Origin: Paludibacteraceae bacterium
GTDB taxonomy: Bacteria > Bacteroidota > Bacteroidia > Bacteroidales > Paludibacteraceae
DNA length: 64,000 bases
NCBI GenBank assembly: GCA_017551675.1
Contig: JAFZLC010000016.1
Location: 1 to 64,000, forward strand
Reading direction: 5' to 3'
The position numbers were made by a program, and so were the translations under genes. This document shows, one piece after another, positions 1 through 8,050 of this stretch (its first letter is position 1; every line of letters begins with the position of its first letter). Below the pieces are notes generated by a model. It worked only from the letters and a program-made list of their open reading frames with translations. It was not told the origin of the DNA and made no database searches.

Positions 1-169
1 TTGATTTTTGAAATTAAAATTGTTTCTTTGCATATAAGAGCGTTTTTATTTGTTTGCTGTTTTTTTTTTGAGTTATAAACTTACAAATTTTAACGCTCTT
101 TTTCTACTTTTTGCTTATTTTTTACAAACATAGGATCTACAGCGGGGCTATGGCCATCTTAACTATTAA

Positions 170-931
170 TTAATTGTTATTCCTGATTGGTAACAAGTAT
201 GCTTTCCATTTGTCTCCCTTCCCATTTCCGAAGACAATGGATAGTCCAAAATTAGTCATTGGACGCGTTATTATTTCTTTCTTGTCGAAGGCTATGAGAT
301 GAGCACCTATTGTGTAGGACCTCATGACGTTGCCAATCGAACCATAATCGACTATTAGGTGCTCTTCCACTTCCATCTTCTTGCCGTTTTCTGCGATAAC
401 CACTATGCTTACGTCATCCTCTTCCTTGAAGGTGGGCCATTCTGTGGAGGAACTTATTTCCACCATGTCGTTGTTGATTTTCAGAAAGAATTTCACCTTG
501 GGTGATAGGATAAGCTTGATTTGCGATAATGGTGCATTGTCAGAGTCGGTGATGGTCATATATGCTTTTTGGTCGGTGGGTCGCACCGCTATATCTATGC
601 TTTTCAGATAGTTTCGATTTCCGTCCAGCCATCCAAGTTTGTAACTTGTGATATTACGGTCTTTGCATATTAGACGGCGACCTTTATATTGTGTGGAGGA
701 GAATTTTAAGACGTTGTCGCTCACCCGTTTGTATAGGATGCCTGAGGTGAAACTATATAGGTCATTGTTTTTACTTAAGTCCACATGGATTGTGTCATTG
801 TTGGGATGAAAGATGTACAAGGAGGTCTTGAACACATTGGAGGACACACTATCTCTCTTTGTCTCTCCCGTTTGTGCTGTTACATGGAGGCATAGTATGA
901 ATGCCGCGATCAGTGATAAGAATCTATTCAT
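170..931 (-). CDS. Secreted hypothetical protein, 253 aa
   Basis: I do not recognise the family. The first ~19 residues form a signal peptide (Met-Asn-Arg, then a hydrophobic stretch ending in VTAQ), so the product is probably exported across the inner membrane. There is no lipobox cysteine. The mature part is rich in beta-prone and charged residues and contains no Cys cluster or catalytic motif I can name. It is transcribed away from the terminator of the aromatic operon on the same strand, so it is probably a separate unit. The start is chosen because it puts the signal peptide at the N-terminus. Function unknown. Confidence 0.7.
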   Translation of the reverse strand: MNRFLSLIAAFILCLHVTAQTGETKRDSVSSNVFKTSLYIFHPNNDTIHVDLSKNNDLYSFTSGILYKRVSDNVLKFSSTQYKGRRLICKDRNITSYKLGWLDGNRNYLKSIDIAVRPTDQKAYMTITDSDNAPLSQIKLILSPKVKFFLKINNDMVEISSSTEWPTFKEEDDVSIVVIAENGKKMEVEEHLIVDYGSIGNVMRSYTIGAHLIAFDKKEIITRPMTNFGLSIVFGNGKGDKWKAYLLPIRNNN

Positions 932-1008
932 GGTATGATATTTTTTATTATAAATCGGCTAAAGATAATAATAAATGCACAAAAATGATAGTGGATGAAA
1001 AAAAATGA

Positions 1009-1046
1009 AAAAAAAACAGGATGTGCCACAATCAGACACACCCTGT
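1009..1046 (-). terminator. Intrinsic terminator of the aromatic operon
   Basis: On the minus strand an ACAGG...CCTGT stem, extended by GTGT/ACAC-type pairs past one mismatch, is followed directly by a run of eight T. It lies about 40 bp past the stop codon of the DAHP synthase/chorismate mutase gene and so closes the pheA operon. Confidence 0.75.
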
Positions 1047-1082
1047 ATGTTATATGTTGGAAAAATCCAACCCAATCGTTTT

Positions 1083-2141
1083 TTACTCCATGATCAACAT
1101 TTGTTGACGAACAGACTCTGAGTGGATTGCCTCGAATACGATCTTCATGAATTCACCATCCATAGAGAGTTCGATGCCTTGTTGTGCACGCTTGTTGATG
1201 ATCTCATCATAACGTGTGGTTTGTAGAATAGGCATCTGATGCTCCTTCTTGTAGGTTCCGATTTCACGAGAGATACGCATTCTCTTCGCCAATGTCTCAA
1301 TCAAGTTGATGTCGATTTCATCAATCTGCTTTCTGAGCTCGGTTAAGTTCTCTGTTGTTTGGTTTGTCTCACGGATAACAAGGTTGTTGAGGATGATGTT
1401 CAATACCTCAGGTGTTACTTGCTGTGAAGCGTCGCTCCATGCATTATCTGGATCAATGTGTGATTCAATGATCAAACCATCGAATTGCAAGTCCATTGAC
1501 TGTTGACATAGTGGTGCGATGAGGTCGCGACGACCAGAGATATGACTTGGGTCGCAGATGATCGGTAAATCAGGAATACGTCTGCGAAGTTCAATAGGAA
1601 TATGCCATTGAGGAAGGTTGCGGTAGAGTTTCTTATCGTATGTGCTGAATCCTCTGTGGATAGCACCAAGACGACGGATGCCGGCATTGTTGAGACGTTG
1701 CAATGCACCAATCCAAAGTTCCAAATCAGGATTGACTGGGTTTTTGATCAATACGGGAACGTCTGTTCCTTGTAGTGTATCAGCAATCTCTTGTACTGCA
1801 AATGGATCTGCGGTTGTACGTGCTCCAATCCATAATAGATCGATACCATATTTTAAAGCCTCTTCTACGTGTTTTGCTGTGGCAACCTCTGTGGCAGTGA
1901 GCATGCCAGTCTCCTTCTTGACTGTTTGCATCCAAGGCAAGGCTTTGATTCCATTACCTTCGAATCCTCCTGGTTTGGTACGTGGTTTCCATATTCCGGC
2001 ACGGAACACTTTCACTCCGTTGCTTGCTAATTGTTTAGCGGTTGCGATTACTTGTTCTTCTGTCTCTGCACTGCATGGACCTGCAATGACCAATGGTCTT
2101 TTTTCTTCTACACCTGTAAGACCTAGTTTTTTTAATTCCAT
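1083..2141 (-). CDS. Bifunctional DAHP synthase / chorismate mutase
   Basis: The enzyme should condense phosphoenolpyruvate with erythrose 4-phosphate (first step of the shikimate pathway) and also convert chorismate to prephenate. The N-terminal ~250 residues carry the DAHP synthase (KDPG-type aldolase) signatures: GPCSAE near residue 21, WKPRTKPGGFEG near 51, and CDPSHISGRR. The C-terminal ~90 residues are an all-helical AroQ chorismate mutase, beginning LTELRKQIDEID and ending with the ESVRQQ helix. This fusion is usual in Bacteroidota. It follows pheA by 37 bp on the same strand and must share its attenuated leader. The mutase product, prephenate, is the substrate of PheA, so the two genes form a short route from central metabolism to phenylpyruvate. 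No tyrA or aminotransferase gene lies beside them. Confidence 0.93.
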   Translation of the reverse strand: MELKKLGLTGVEEKRPLVIAGPCSAETEEQVIATAKQLASNGVKVFRAGIWKPRTKPGGFEGNGIKALPWMQTVKKETGMLTATEVATAKHVEEALKYGIDLLWIGARTTADPFAVQEIADTLQGTDVPVLIKNPVNPDLELWIGALQRLNNAGIRRLGAIHRGFSTYDKKLYRNLPQWHIPIELRRRIPDLPIICDPSHISGRRDLIAPLCQQSMDLQFDGLIIESHIDPDNAWSDASQQVTPEVLNIILNNLVIRETNQTTENLTELRKQIDEIDINLIETLAKRMRISREIGTYKKEHQMPILQTTRYDEIINKRAQQGIELSMDGEFMKIVFEAIHSESVRQQMLIME

Positions 2142-2178
2142 AAGATTTATTATTTATAATGTTTTTTTATTCTCGTGA

Positions 2179-3021
2179 TTATAAGTTTTGATTTGCCTCT
2201 TGGTATTCTCCTAATACTTTCAAGTCCTTTGTCAGAGGCGTGATAGCCGACAACGCTTGTGTGTAACGAACATATTGTGAGAAGGAGAGGTTTACGTAGA
2301 ATTGATATTCCCACTCTCTGCCGATGATAGGGAGAGATTGAATCTTAGTGAGGTTGAGTCCGTAGTAGGATAAGATGGACAATATCATAGCCAAACTACC
2401 TTGCTCATGAGGGAGCGAGAAGACGAGAGAGGCTTTGTTCGGACTCTTTCCTTTGCTTAGCTCGTCGGTCAACCATGAATCCGCTACGATTAGGAAGCGA
2501 GTGAAGTTGTGTTTGTTGGTTTCAATTCCTTTCTCCAATATTTCAAGTCCGTAAATCTCGGCAGCCATCTCGCCACAAATGGCAGCTACTCCCATTTTGC
2601 CCTCTTCAGCCACTCTTTTGGCGCTGGATGCGGTGTCGTCGCTTTCTACGGCTTTGATGTGCTTGTTGCGTTGAAGGAAGTCGCCACATTGCATAAGAGC
2701 GATAGGGTGGGAGTGAACCTCATGAATGTCGGATATCTTCTGTCCGGGGAGAGCTACTAAGTTGTGTTTGATGCGAAGTTTGTATTCTCCTGCGATCTTC
2801 AAACCGCTCTCTTTTAGAAGATTATGGTTTTGTAGCAAACTGCCTGCTATTGTATTCTCTATTGCTACGGCTCCTATGATGGATGAGTCTTTCTTGATGG
2901 TGGCGAATACATCGTTAAATGTCTCGCATGGGATAATCTCTATCTCTTCACCATTGAAATATTCATGAGCGGCGATGTCGTGGAAACATCCTTTAATTCC
3001 TTGTATTGCAACTTTCTTCAT
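2179..3021 (-). CDS. pheA: Prephenate dehydratase with ACT domain
   Basis: Converts prephenate to phenylpyruvate, the committed step to phenylalanine. The 280-residue protein has the catalytic dehydratase domain (about 1-180), including the AIENTIAG strand near 53-60 and the conserved TRF motif at 174-176 with the essential Thr. An ACT regulatory domain follows (about 196-270) with the sequence EQGSLAMILSIL, the place where phenylalanine normally binds as feedback inhibitor. The length is normal for a monofunctional enzyme. It is the first structural gene of the operon. Upstream are two leader peptide/terminator modules on the same strand, so expression is probably set by charged tRNA-Phe and tRNA-Tyr as well as by allostery. 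Confidence 0.93.
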   Translation of the reverse strand: MKKVAIQGIKGCFHDIAAHEYFNGEEIEIIPCETFNDVFATIKKDSSIIGAVAIENTIAGSLLQNHNLLKESGLKIAGEYKLRIKHNLVALPGQKISDIHEVHSHPIALMQCGDFLQRNKHIKAVESDDTASSAKRVAEEGKMGVAAICGEMAAEIYGLEILEKGIETNKHNFTRFLIVADSWLTDELSKGKSPNKASLVFSLPHEQGSLAMILSILSYYGLNLTKIQSLPIIGREWEYQFYVNLSFSQYVRYTQALSAITPLTKDLKVLGEYQEANQNL

Positions 3022-3041
3022 TTTTAAAACATTTTATATAT

Positions 3042-3065
3042 AAAAAAACCCGCTTTTCGGCGGGT
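3042..3065 (-). terminator. Attenuator 2: intrinsic terminator in the pheA leader
   Basis: On the minus strand ACCCGC-CGAAAA-GCGGGT is followed by seven T. It sits between leader peptide 2 and the pheA start, so it can only work as a regulated, premature terminator. Its 5' arm (CCCGCC, plus positions 3059-3064) is exactly complementary to GGCGGG (plus 3090-3095), which begins directly after the stop codon of leader peptide 2. That gives a competing antiterminator, the classical attenuation layout. Confidence 0.85.
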
Positions 3066-3095
3066 CTTGGTTTATCATACAATCTCCTTCCCGCC

Positions 3096-3158
3096 TTATG
3101 AAATAAAGTGGTAAAAGAAGTAAAAAAAGTAACCGTTATGTATCGAAATAATTATCAT
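3096..3158 (-). CDS. Aromatic leader peptide 2 (20 aa)
   Basis: A 20-codon reading frame translating to MIIISIHNGYFFYFFYHFIS and then TAA. It has five Phe and three Tyr codons in the last eleven positions. It lies between the two terminators of the pheA leader. The stop codon abuts the GGCGGG arm of antiterminator 2, so a ribosome that finishes the peptide would mask that arm and let terminator 2 form. A ribosome stalled on uncharged Phe or Tyr codons would leave it free. Composition and position are the evidence; expression is inferred. Confidence 0.8.
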   Translation of the reverse strand: MIIISIHNGYFFYFFYHFIS

Positions 3159-3171
3159 ACTTATTAAAATC

Positions 3172-3197
3172 AAAAAAGTCTCACATTTCTGCGAGAC
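3172..3197 (-). terminator. Attenuator 1: intrinsic terminator in the pheA leader
   Basis: On the minus strand GTCTCGC-AGAAAT-GTGAGAC (seven pairs, one G-U) is followed by six T. It lies ~50 nt past the stop of leader peptide 1. The 5' side (minus GAGTCTCGC, plus 3191-3199) can pair over nine positions with GCGAGATTC (plus 3235-3243), which starts 2 nt after the leader 1 stop codon. This is a mutually exclusive antiterminator. Confidence 0.85.
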
Positions 3198-3245
3198 TCA
3201 TATCTTAAAAAATTTGTTTCAAATTTGGTAATCAGAATCTCGCTC

Positions 3246-3302
3246 TTACTGTTTAAAGTAAAAGTAAAAAAAGAAGTAATATGAATAAACTAAATTTTTC
3301 AT
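3246..3302 (-). CDS. Aromatic leader peptide 1 (18 aa)
   Basis: An 18-codon frame, MKNLVYSYYFFFYFYFKQ then TAA, with five Phe and five Tyr codons between residues 6 and 16. Its ATG is about 12-20 nt downstream of the expected transcription start of the promoter at 3321-3353, so it is the first thing translated on the pheA transcript. The stop codon is 2 nt before the antiterminator arm. An aromatic run this dense, placed exactly here, is very unlikely by chance. Confidence 0.87.
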   Translation of the reverse strand: MKNLVYSYYFFFYFYFKQ

Positions 3303-3320
3303 TGTTTCTGAATTACTGTG

Positions 3321-3353
3321 CAAAGGTATATATAGTTTTTTAGAAAATGCAAA
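3321..3353 (-). promoter_or_regulatory. Promoter of the pheA leader and operon
   Basis: On the minus strand TTTG (plus 3350-3353) is separated by 21 bp from TACCTTTG (plus 3321-3328), matching the Bacteroidota -33/-7 consensus. It precedes leader peptide 1. Confidence 0.8.
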
Positions 3354-3447
3354 TTTTTCTGTAAAAAAAATTTCGAAAGAAAGAATTCTGTTGGTGTTCT
3401 GAAAAAAAAGTTTGTAATTAAATTAAAACAGATTTACCCCGATTCTC

Positions 3448-3455
3448 TATCTTTG
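3448..3455 (+). promoter_or_regulatory. -7 element (TATCTTTG) for the 3504 gene
   Basis: TATCTTTG matches the Bacteroidota -7 box and lies 48 bp before the ATG at 3504. No TTTG is found at the usual 19-21 bp spacing, so the -33 box is weak or absent. Confidence 0.5.
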
Positions 3456-3503
3456 TAAAAGTATATATCAATTTAACGTTTATCTAAAAAACAATTTTTT
3501 TTC

Positions 3504-4283
3504 ATGAAACATTCATTTCACACAACTGCATTATTATTTAATGATACATTGAAAATCTTCTTTCTGATAATTCTTTTTGGCTTTACGTCGTTGGCAAACG
3601 CTAATACTATAGATTATATGTATTATATGGCGGGTAATCCTACAAAAGGAATGAAAACTCTTACTATAGAGAGAGATAATACTACAGAAATTTATTATTT
3701 AAATACTGAGGCTAAGTTTGATTCTGTTCGATTTCGTGGTAGATGGAGAGAAGATTTTATGGCCTTTCAGTACAGGAAAGACACATTAACAATTAACATG
3801 TACGCTAACGGCAAATTAGAAGGGAAAATGCTATGGACAAAAGATTCTGTATGGTCATATGGCTATGAAAAGGATTCTGTCAAATTAATTATGTCTGCGC
3901 AACTTGATGACCATGGGGAAATAAAAAGTCGGTATCGAGATGGAATCGGGACTGACACTTATAAAAGAATATATGACTCGAAAGGTAATTGTACAAGAAA
4001 TGAATACTATGAAAAAGGCGTGAAAAAACAAGTCACTGTTACAAAATACGATGATCGTGGCATTATTATGGAAAAACGCGAGTTCGATGCTCAGGGAAAA
4101 CAGAAATATTGCAATAAATATAACTCCAATGGATTGCTGGTTGAATATGATGAGGATGGGAAAGTGTACTTTAGAACGTATAAATACGATGAAAAGGGCA
4201 ACTGGATTGAGTTTACTGTTGTAGAGAAAAGCAATCCGCAGGCTATTGTTTCTACTGTCAAACGCGTAATTGAATATTATTAA
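3504..4283 (+). CDS. Secreted YD/MORN-like hypothetical protein, 259 aa
   Basis: The N-terminus has a hydrophobic segment (about 16-33) ending in ANA, consistent with a signal peptide. From about residue 155 onwards the sequence has short repeats of the type YDxxGNxxxxxYY, YDDRGIIMEKREF, FDAQGKQKY, YNSNGLLVEYDEDGK and YDEKGNWIEF. These resemble the YD/RHS-like or MORN-like repeats common in small secreted Bacteroidota proteins. No enzyme motif is visible. It is divergent from the pheA operon and followed by two palindromic repeats. Function unknown; a role at the cell surface is only a guess. Confidence 0.7.
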   Translation: MKHSFHTTALLFNDTLKIFFLIILFGFTSLANANTIDYMYYMAGNPTKGMKTLTIERDNTTEIYYLNTEAKFDSVRFRGRWREDFMAFQYRKDTLTINMYANGKLEGKMLWTKDSVWSYGYEKDSVKLIMSAQLDDHGEIKSRYRDGIGTDTYKRIYDSKGNCTRNEYYEKGVKKQVTVTKYDDRGIIMEKREFDAQGKQKYCNKYNSNGLLVEYDEDGKVYFRTYKYDEKGNWIEFTVVEKSNPQAIVSTVKRVIEYY

Positions 4284-4321
4284 TGGGGGGATTTGACCAT
4301 GGGTGAATGAAGGTGTGGAGG

Positions 4322-4410
4322 CATATTCATCATGGGCGAATTGCTATTCGCCCCTACGGGTGGTGTTATTCCACATCATCATGGGCGAATTGCTATTCGC
4401 CCCTACGGGT
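4322..4410. repeat. Two GGGCGAAT palindromes
   Basis: Two copies of GGGCGAATTGCTATTCGCCC (4334-4353 and 4383-4402), each followed by CCTACGGG and each preceded by an ATCATG-type flank. They are 8-bp stems with a 4-nt loop. They lie between the convergent stop codons of the 3504 gene and nnr. The copy at 4322-4358 shares its longer flank (gcatattcatc) with the copy at 54945, about 50 kb away. Confidence 0.9.
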
Positions 4411-4429
4411 TCACCTCCCACGGTTTTTA

Positions 4430-5920
4430 TCATTCCTTGATAATTCTTAATTCCTCAATAATGTCTCGGGCAATCAATCCTGCTTCTGTTCTCTTCTCTG
4501 CGGCATTATCGCCTGCTTTCCCGTGCAACCAGACGCCTAAGATGGCAGACTCTTCGGATGTGTATCCTTGTGCCAATAATGAGGTGATGATACCCGTTAG
4601 CACATCTCCGCTTCCGGCTGTTGCCATACCGGGATTGCCTGTCTGATTGATGTGAAGCGTTCCGTCGGGTAGTGAGATACTGCTATATGCTCCTTTTAGT
4701 ACAATGACGACCTTGTGTTGCTTTGACAATTCAATCTGTTTCATCCAACTGTAGTATCCTTTCGTCTTCTCCCCACTGATGCGTTCGAACTCCTTGGGAT
4801 GTGGGGTTAGAATCGAGCCTTGTGGTAACTTGTCCCACCAAGTCAAATCTTTGGCAAGCAGATTGAGTGCGTCTGCATCTATGACCATCGGACGCTTGTT
4901 CGTTTCCAGTAATCGATGAAATGCATCCAACGTCTCGTTGTCGGTACCTAATCCTGGTCCGATGCCAATTGCATTGTATTTAGTCAGATTGGGTGACTCA
5001 GTAAAGTGCTTTGCACTCTTGTCCAGAGAAACAATGGCTTCGGGCACGGATATCTGCATGATCTCATATCCTTTTTGTGGAATATGTGCTGTTACTAATC
5101 CGCACCCTGTACGGAGGGCTGCCTTGGTGGCTAAGATGGAGGCTCCCATCATACCATACGAACCACTGATTAACAGTGCATGTCCGAAAGTCCCTTTGTG
5201 CGAGAATTTCCCCCTCGGATGAATCATCTTCGCTATTTCACTTTCCTCTGTGAGGTAGAAAGGCGTTTGTGTACGCTCTATGGCTAACGGATGAAGATGA
5301 ATGTCGATCACTTCCCATTCCCCTAAATGCCGTTCGTTCTCTTCAAAGAAGAAACAAGGCTTGGGCGTTTGAAAGGTGAAGGTATGGGTGGCGTTGATGA
5401 TATGCTCATGATTGTTGCTGCTATTGTCTTCTCCAAATAGTCCGGATGGAATATCGATGGAAAACACCTTGCAACCGCTTTGGTTCACACGCTCCACAAT
5501 CTCTGCGTATGTCCCTTCGAGCGGACGATTTAAGCCAGAGCCAAACAATCCGTCGATGACAATGTCTGATGAATGAAGTGCCACATCCTCTGCTGTTTGT
5601 ATTGTTTGTATATTGCAGAGCGACGATAGTTCGTCGTGGGCAGACTGACAGTCGTTAGATAGTTTATTCTTTGGGTTGACGAGATAGACTGTGCAGTTTT
5701 GTCCAATCTGAATCAGTAGCTTGGCGATGACCAATGCGTCGCCTCCGTTGTTGCCACTGCCGGCAAGGATAACGATATGCTCATTTTGATCCAGATGGGT
5801 GATTAGTCTCTCAATGAACAGACGAGAGGCTCGTTTCATCAGTTGAAAAGAGTCGATGGGCTCTTCCTGTATAGTGATGGAATCAATCTCTCGAATCTGA
5901 TGTGTCTGAAATACTTTCAT
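4430..5920 (-). CDS. nnr: Bifunctional NAD(P)HX epimerase / dehydratase
   Basis: Repairs hydrated NADH and NADPH. The N-terminal YjeF_N domain (about 1-215) should epimerise NAD(P)HX and has the GSGNNGGDALVIAKLL loop near residue 55. The C-terminal carbohydrate-kinase-like domain (about 235-495) is the ADP-dependent dehydratase, with SHKGTFGHALLISGSYGMMGA, VIDADALN, LTPHPKEF and the catalytic NPGMATAGSGDVLTGI motif. At 496 residues it is the normal length for the fused form. It starts 3 bp after the stop codon of the GT51 gene, so the two are almost certainly cotranscribed. Confidence 0.93.
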   Translation of the reverse strand: MKVFQTHQIREIDSITIQEEPIDSFQLMKRASRLFIERLITHLDQNEHIVILAGSGNNGGDALVIAKLLIQIGQNCTVYLVNPKNKLSNDCQSAHDELSSLCNIQTIQTAEDVALHSSDIVIDGLFGSGLNRPLEGTYAEIVERVNQSGCKVFSIDIPSGLFGEDNSSNNHEHIINATHTFTFQTPKPCFFFEENERHLGEWEVIDIHLHPLAIERTQTPFYLTEESEIAKMIHPRGKFSHKGTFGHALLISGSYGMMGASILATKAALRTGCGLVTAHIPQKGYEIMQISVPEAIVSLDKSAKHFTESPNLTKYNAIGIGPGLGTDNETLDAFHRLLETNKRPMVIDADALNLLAKDLTWWDKLPQGSILTPHPKEFERISGEKTKGYYSWMKQIELSKQHKVVIVLKGAYSSISLPDGTLHINQTGNPGMATAGSGDVLTGIITSLLAQGYTSEESAILGVWLHGKAGDNAAEKRTEAGLIARDIIEELRIIKE

Positions 5921-5923
5921 CGT

Positions 5924-7948
5924 TTATTTGTTGTTGAGTATGTTCTTGGTTGCCTCCTCGTATTCGGATTCACTTTTCACTTCGTCGTCCTGATCTGGTG
6001 GCACCACCTTCTTCTTGAGGAAACTTTCTGCTCTTCCTGACAGATGCACATTAGGCACCATCTTCTCGAAATCCTCTGCTAAGATGACCTCATGACTGAG
6101 CAGTTTCTCTCCGAGTAGTTTGTAATAATCAGCCAAGAACGGTTTGAGGTTGTGGTCTTGATCGAACGACCACATAAATTTCTTCGGTCTTGGAATGATG
6201 CTCGTCATAAAAATAGCCTCCTCAATGGTTAGGTCGGCTGGCTCTTTTGAGAAGTAGAAGCGAGAGGCCTCTTTGGCTCCATAAACGCTTGGTCCCCACT
6301 CAATGATATTGAGGTAGATCTCAAACATTCGTTCTTTGGTGAGCAATCGCTTGTTTTCTATCAACCAGACAATCATGGCTTCTTCCAATTTCCTGGATAG
6401 GGTCTTCTCTCGACTCAACCATAGGTTTTTAACCAATTGCATGGAGATGGTGCTGCCACCACGTGCAAATCGTCTCTCTTTGATGTCTTTGATAAGGGAG
6501 GACCTTAAGGCACTTTCGTAGAACCCTTTGTGTGCGAAGAAGAAGCCATCTTCTGAGTAGAGTATGGAGTGTCTCAGATAGGTGGAAACCTCGTCTGCTT
6601 TGACGAAGTTAGGATTCTCCTCTCCCACGATGAATGATTCTACCTCCATACCGTTTTCAAAGACATGATAGGTGAAGGGCTTGCTGGCATCACGGAAATC
6701 GGTGGTTCCAAATTTTGTGATGTTGAAATTGTAAGGGGTCAGGGCAGAACTAAACTCCAGACTATCCACCTGACTGGTGTTTAGTTTAAAATGAAACTGG
6801 AAGGAAAGATCGCCTTCTGTCTCTATTCCCTTGAGATGAGAGCAGATGCCGTCCGGTATTGAACTGAATAGTTTCTGTGCCTCGAAACGTTGGTTTTTAA
6901 GATCGAGGGTGATGTCGTGAATCGTGTCCTCTTTTGTCCAAAGGATGTATGGGTTCACTTGAAACTGATTGATTCGGATGATACTGCTACTGTCTATCTC
7001 TATTTTGTTTAAACCAACAAGCGAAGAAAAATCTAAAGCGAAGTTGTTGCATAAGATATGGTTGTTGGCTATTTTTTGATTGTAGAAATCGATGGAGTCA
7101 CATACGATGTTACCTGCAATATGGATCTCTTCTTTCCCTGCTTTCTCTGAGAAGAAGGTGATCCTCGCAGTATCGAAACAGATGGTGGTGTTATATTGCT
7201 TCTCGATGTAAGGGATGACAATAGCATTGTCGCATAGAGAGTAGATTTTCAAGGAACTTGTTTCGCTTGGGTCATTGCCTAGCAATCCCTCTATCATCCA
7301 ATATTTGTTTTGATTATCTTGTAGAACCTCATTGCGTAACGTCTTTTTCAATAGTAGTTGGGTGAAGAGTTTCCTTTCCGTCATTTGGGTCTCTGGCAAA
7401 TAAAGTTGCAAATCGATGGAGTCGGTTTGAATGCCGATGTTTACCTCTTTGGCGGATATGTCTTCGGGAATGTTACGGGTGATTAGACGGTAGATTTTGG
7501 CAAGCTTGTCAGCTTTCTTATGCAAGTTGCTACCACCTTCTTGATTCACCTCTTTCTCTTTTGATTTTTTTAGTAAGAAGGCGTAGTTTTTGTAATCTTT
7601 TGTGTTGATGATGTTTACCTTAACATTGTCGCAAACGGCCTTTTTGATGCCGTTTCTTTCGAAGAAGAATCGGATGGAGTTTCCGTATAACTCGATTGAT
7701 TTAGCAGACAACAATGTGTCTTTTTCGGGCGTGATGATGTGAAGATTGTTTATGGCAAGCGATTTCAGTCCGCTCATAGTGATGTCGTCAAATTCAATCT
7801 TGACACCCATGCGTTTTTCGTAGCTTTCAATTTTCTGGTTGACGATGGACCTGAAAATCTGACCTCTCTTTACATACACACTAATTGCAATCGAAGTGAT
7901 AACTACAAATATGAGTCCGGTGATATATGCTTTTTTCTTCTTGTTCAT
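5924..7948 (-). CDS. Membrane-anchored GT51 peptidoglycan glycosyltransferase with a long N-terminal domain
   Basis: Predicted to polymerise lipid II into glycan strands on the outer face of the inner membrane. One transmembrane helix near residues 6-26 is followed by ~420 residues of beta-rich periplasmic sequence with an AsmA-like flavour. The GT51 domain lies at about 440-620. It has the catalytic motif EDGFFFAHKGF (Glu466), the second motif RGGSTISMQLVKN (496-508), and the RKLEEA and EIYLNIIEWG segments. No penicillin-binding transpeptidase domain follows, so it is monofunctional, but at 674 residues it is far longer than classical MtgA (~240). It is the first gene of the pair with nnr. 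Confidence 0.88.
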   Translation of the reverse strand: MNKKKKAYITGLIFVVITSIAISVYVKRGQIFRSIVNQKIESYEKRMGVKIEFDDITMSGLKSLAINNLHIITPEKDTLLSAKSIELYGNSIRFFFERNGIKKAVCDNVKVNIINTKDYKNYAFLLKKSKEKEVNQEGGSNLHKKADKLAKIYRLITRNIPEDISAKEVNIGIQTDSIDLQLYLPETQMTERKLFTQLLLKKTLRNEVLQDNQNKYWMIEGLLGNDPSETSSLKIYSLCDNAIVIPYIEKQYNTTICFDTARITFFSEKAGKEEIHIAGNIVCDSIDFYNQKIANNHILCNNFALDFSSLVGLNKIEIDSSSIIRINQFQVNPYILWTKEDTIHDITLDLKNQRFEAQKLFSSIPDGICSHLKGIETEGDLSFQFHFKLNTSQVDSLEFSSALTPYNFNITKFGTTDFRDASKPFTYHVFENGMEVESFIVGEENPNFVKADEVSTYLRHSILYSEDGFFFAHKGFYESALRSSLIKDIKERRFARGGSTISMQLVKNLWLSREKTLSRKLEEAMIVWLIENKRLLTKERMFEIYLNIIEWGPSVYGAKEASRFYFSKEPADLTIEEAIFMTSIIPRPKKFMWSFDQDHNLKPFLADYYKLLGEKLLSHEVILAEDFEKMVPNVHLSGRAESFLKKKVVPPDQDDEVKSESEYEEATKNILNNK

Positions 7949-7970
7949 TCGCGTCTCTTCTGGTGCAGTG

Positions 7971-7978
7971 CAAATATA
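7971..7978 (-). promoter_or_regulatory. -7 element (TATATTTG) for the GT51-nnr operon
   Basis: TATATTTG on the minus strand, 22 bp before the start codon of the GT51 gene. No TTTG at the standard upstream spacing was found, so this is a -7 call only. Confidence 0.5.
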
Positions 7979-8050
7979 GTTATAATTTAAAGGGAAGTCC
8001 TATAAAATCCCCAAAATTAACAAAATGAGAATGAGATATTTTGTAATTCG

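Noticed and set aside
1642-2178. 178-codon plus-strand frame over the DAHP synthase gene
   Set aside because: Antisense shadow of an obvious enzyme gene.
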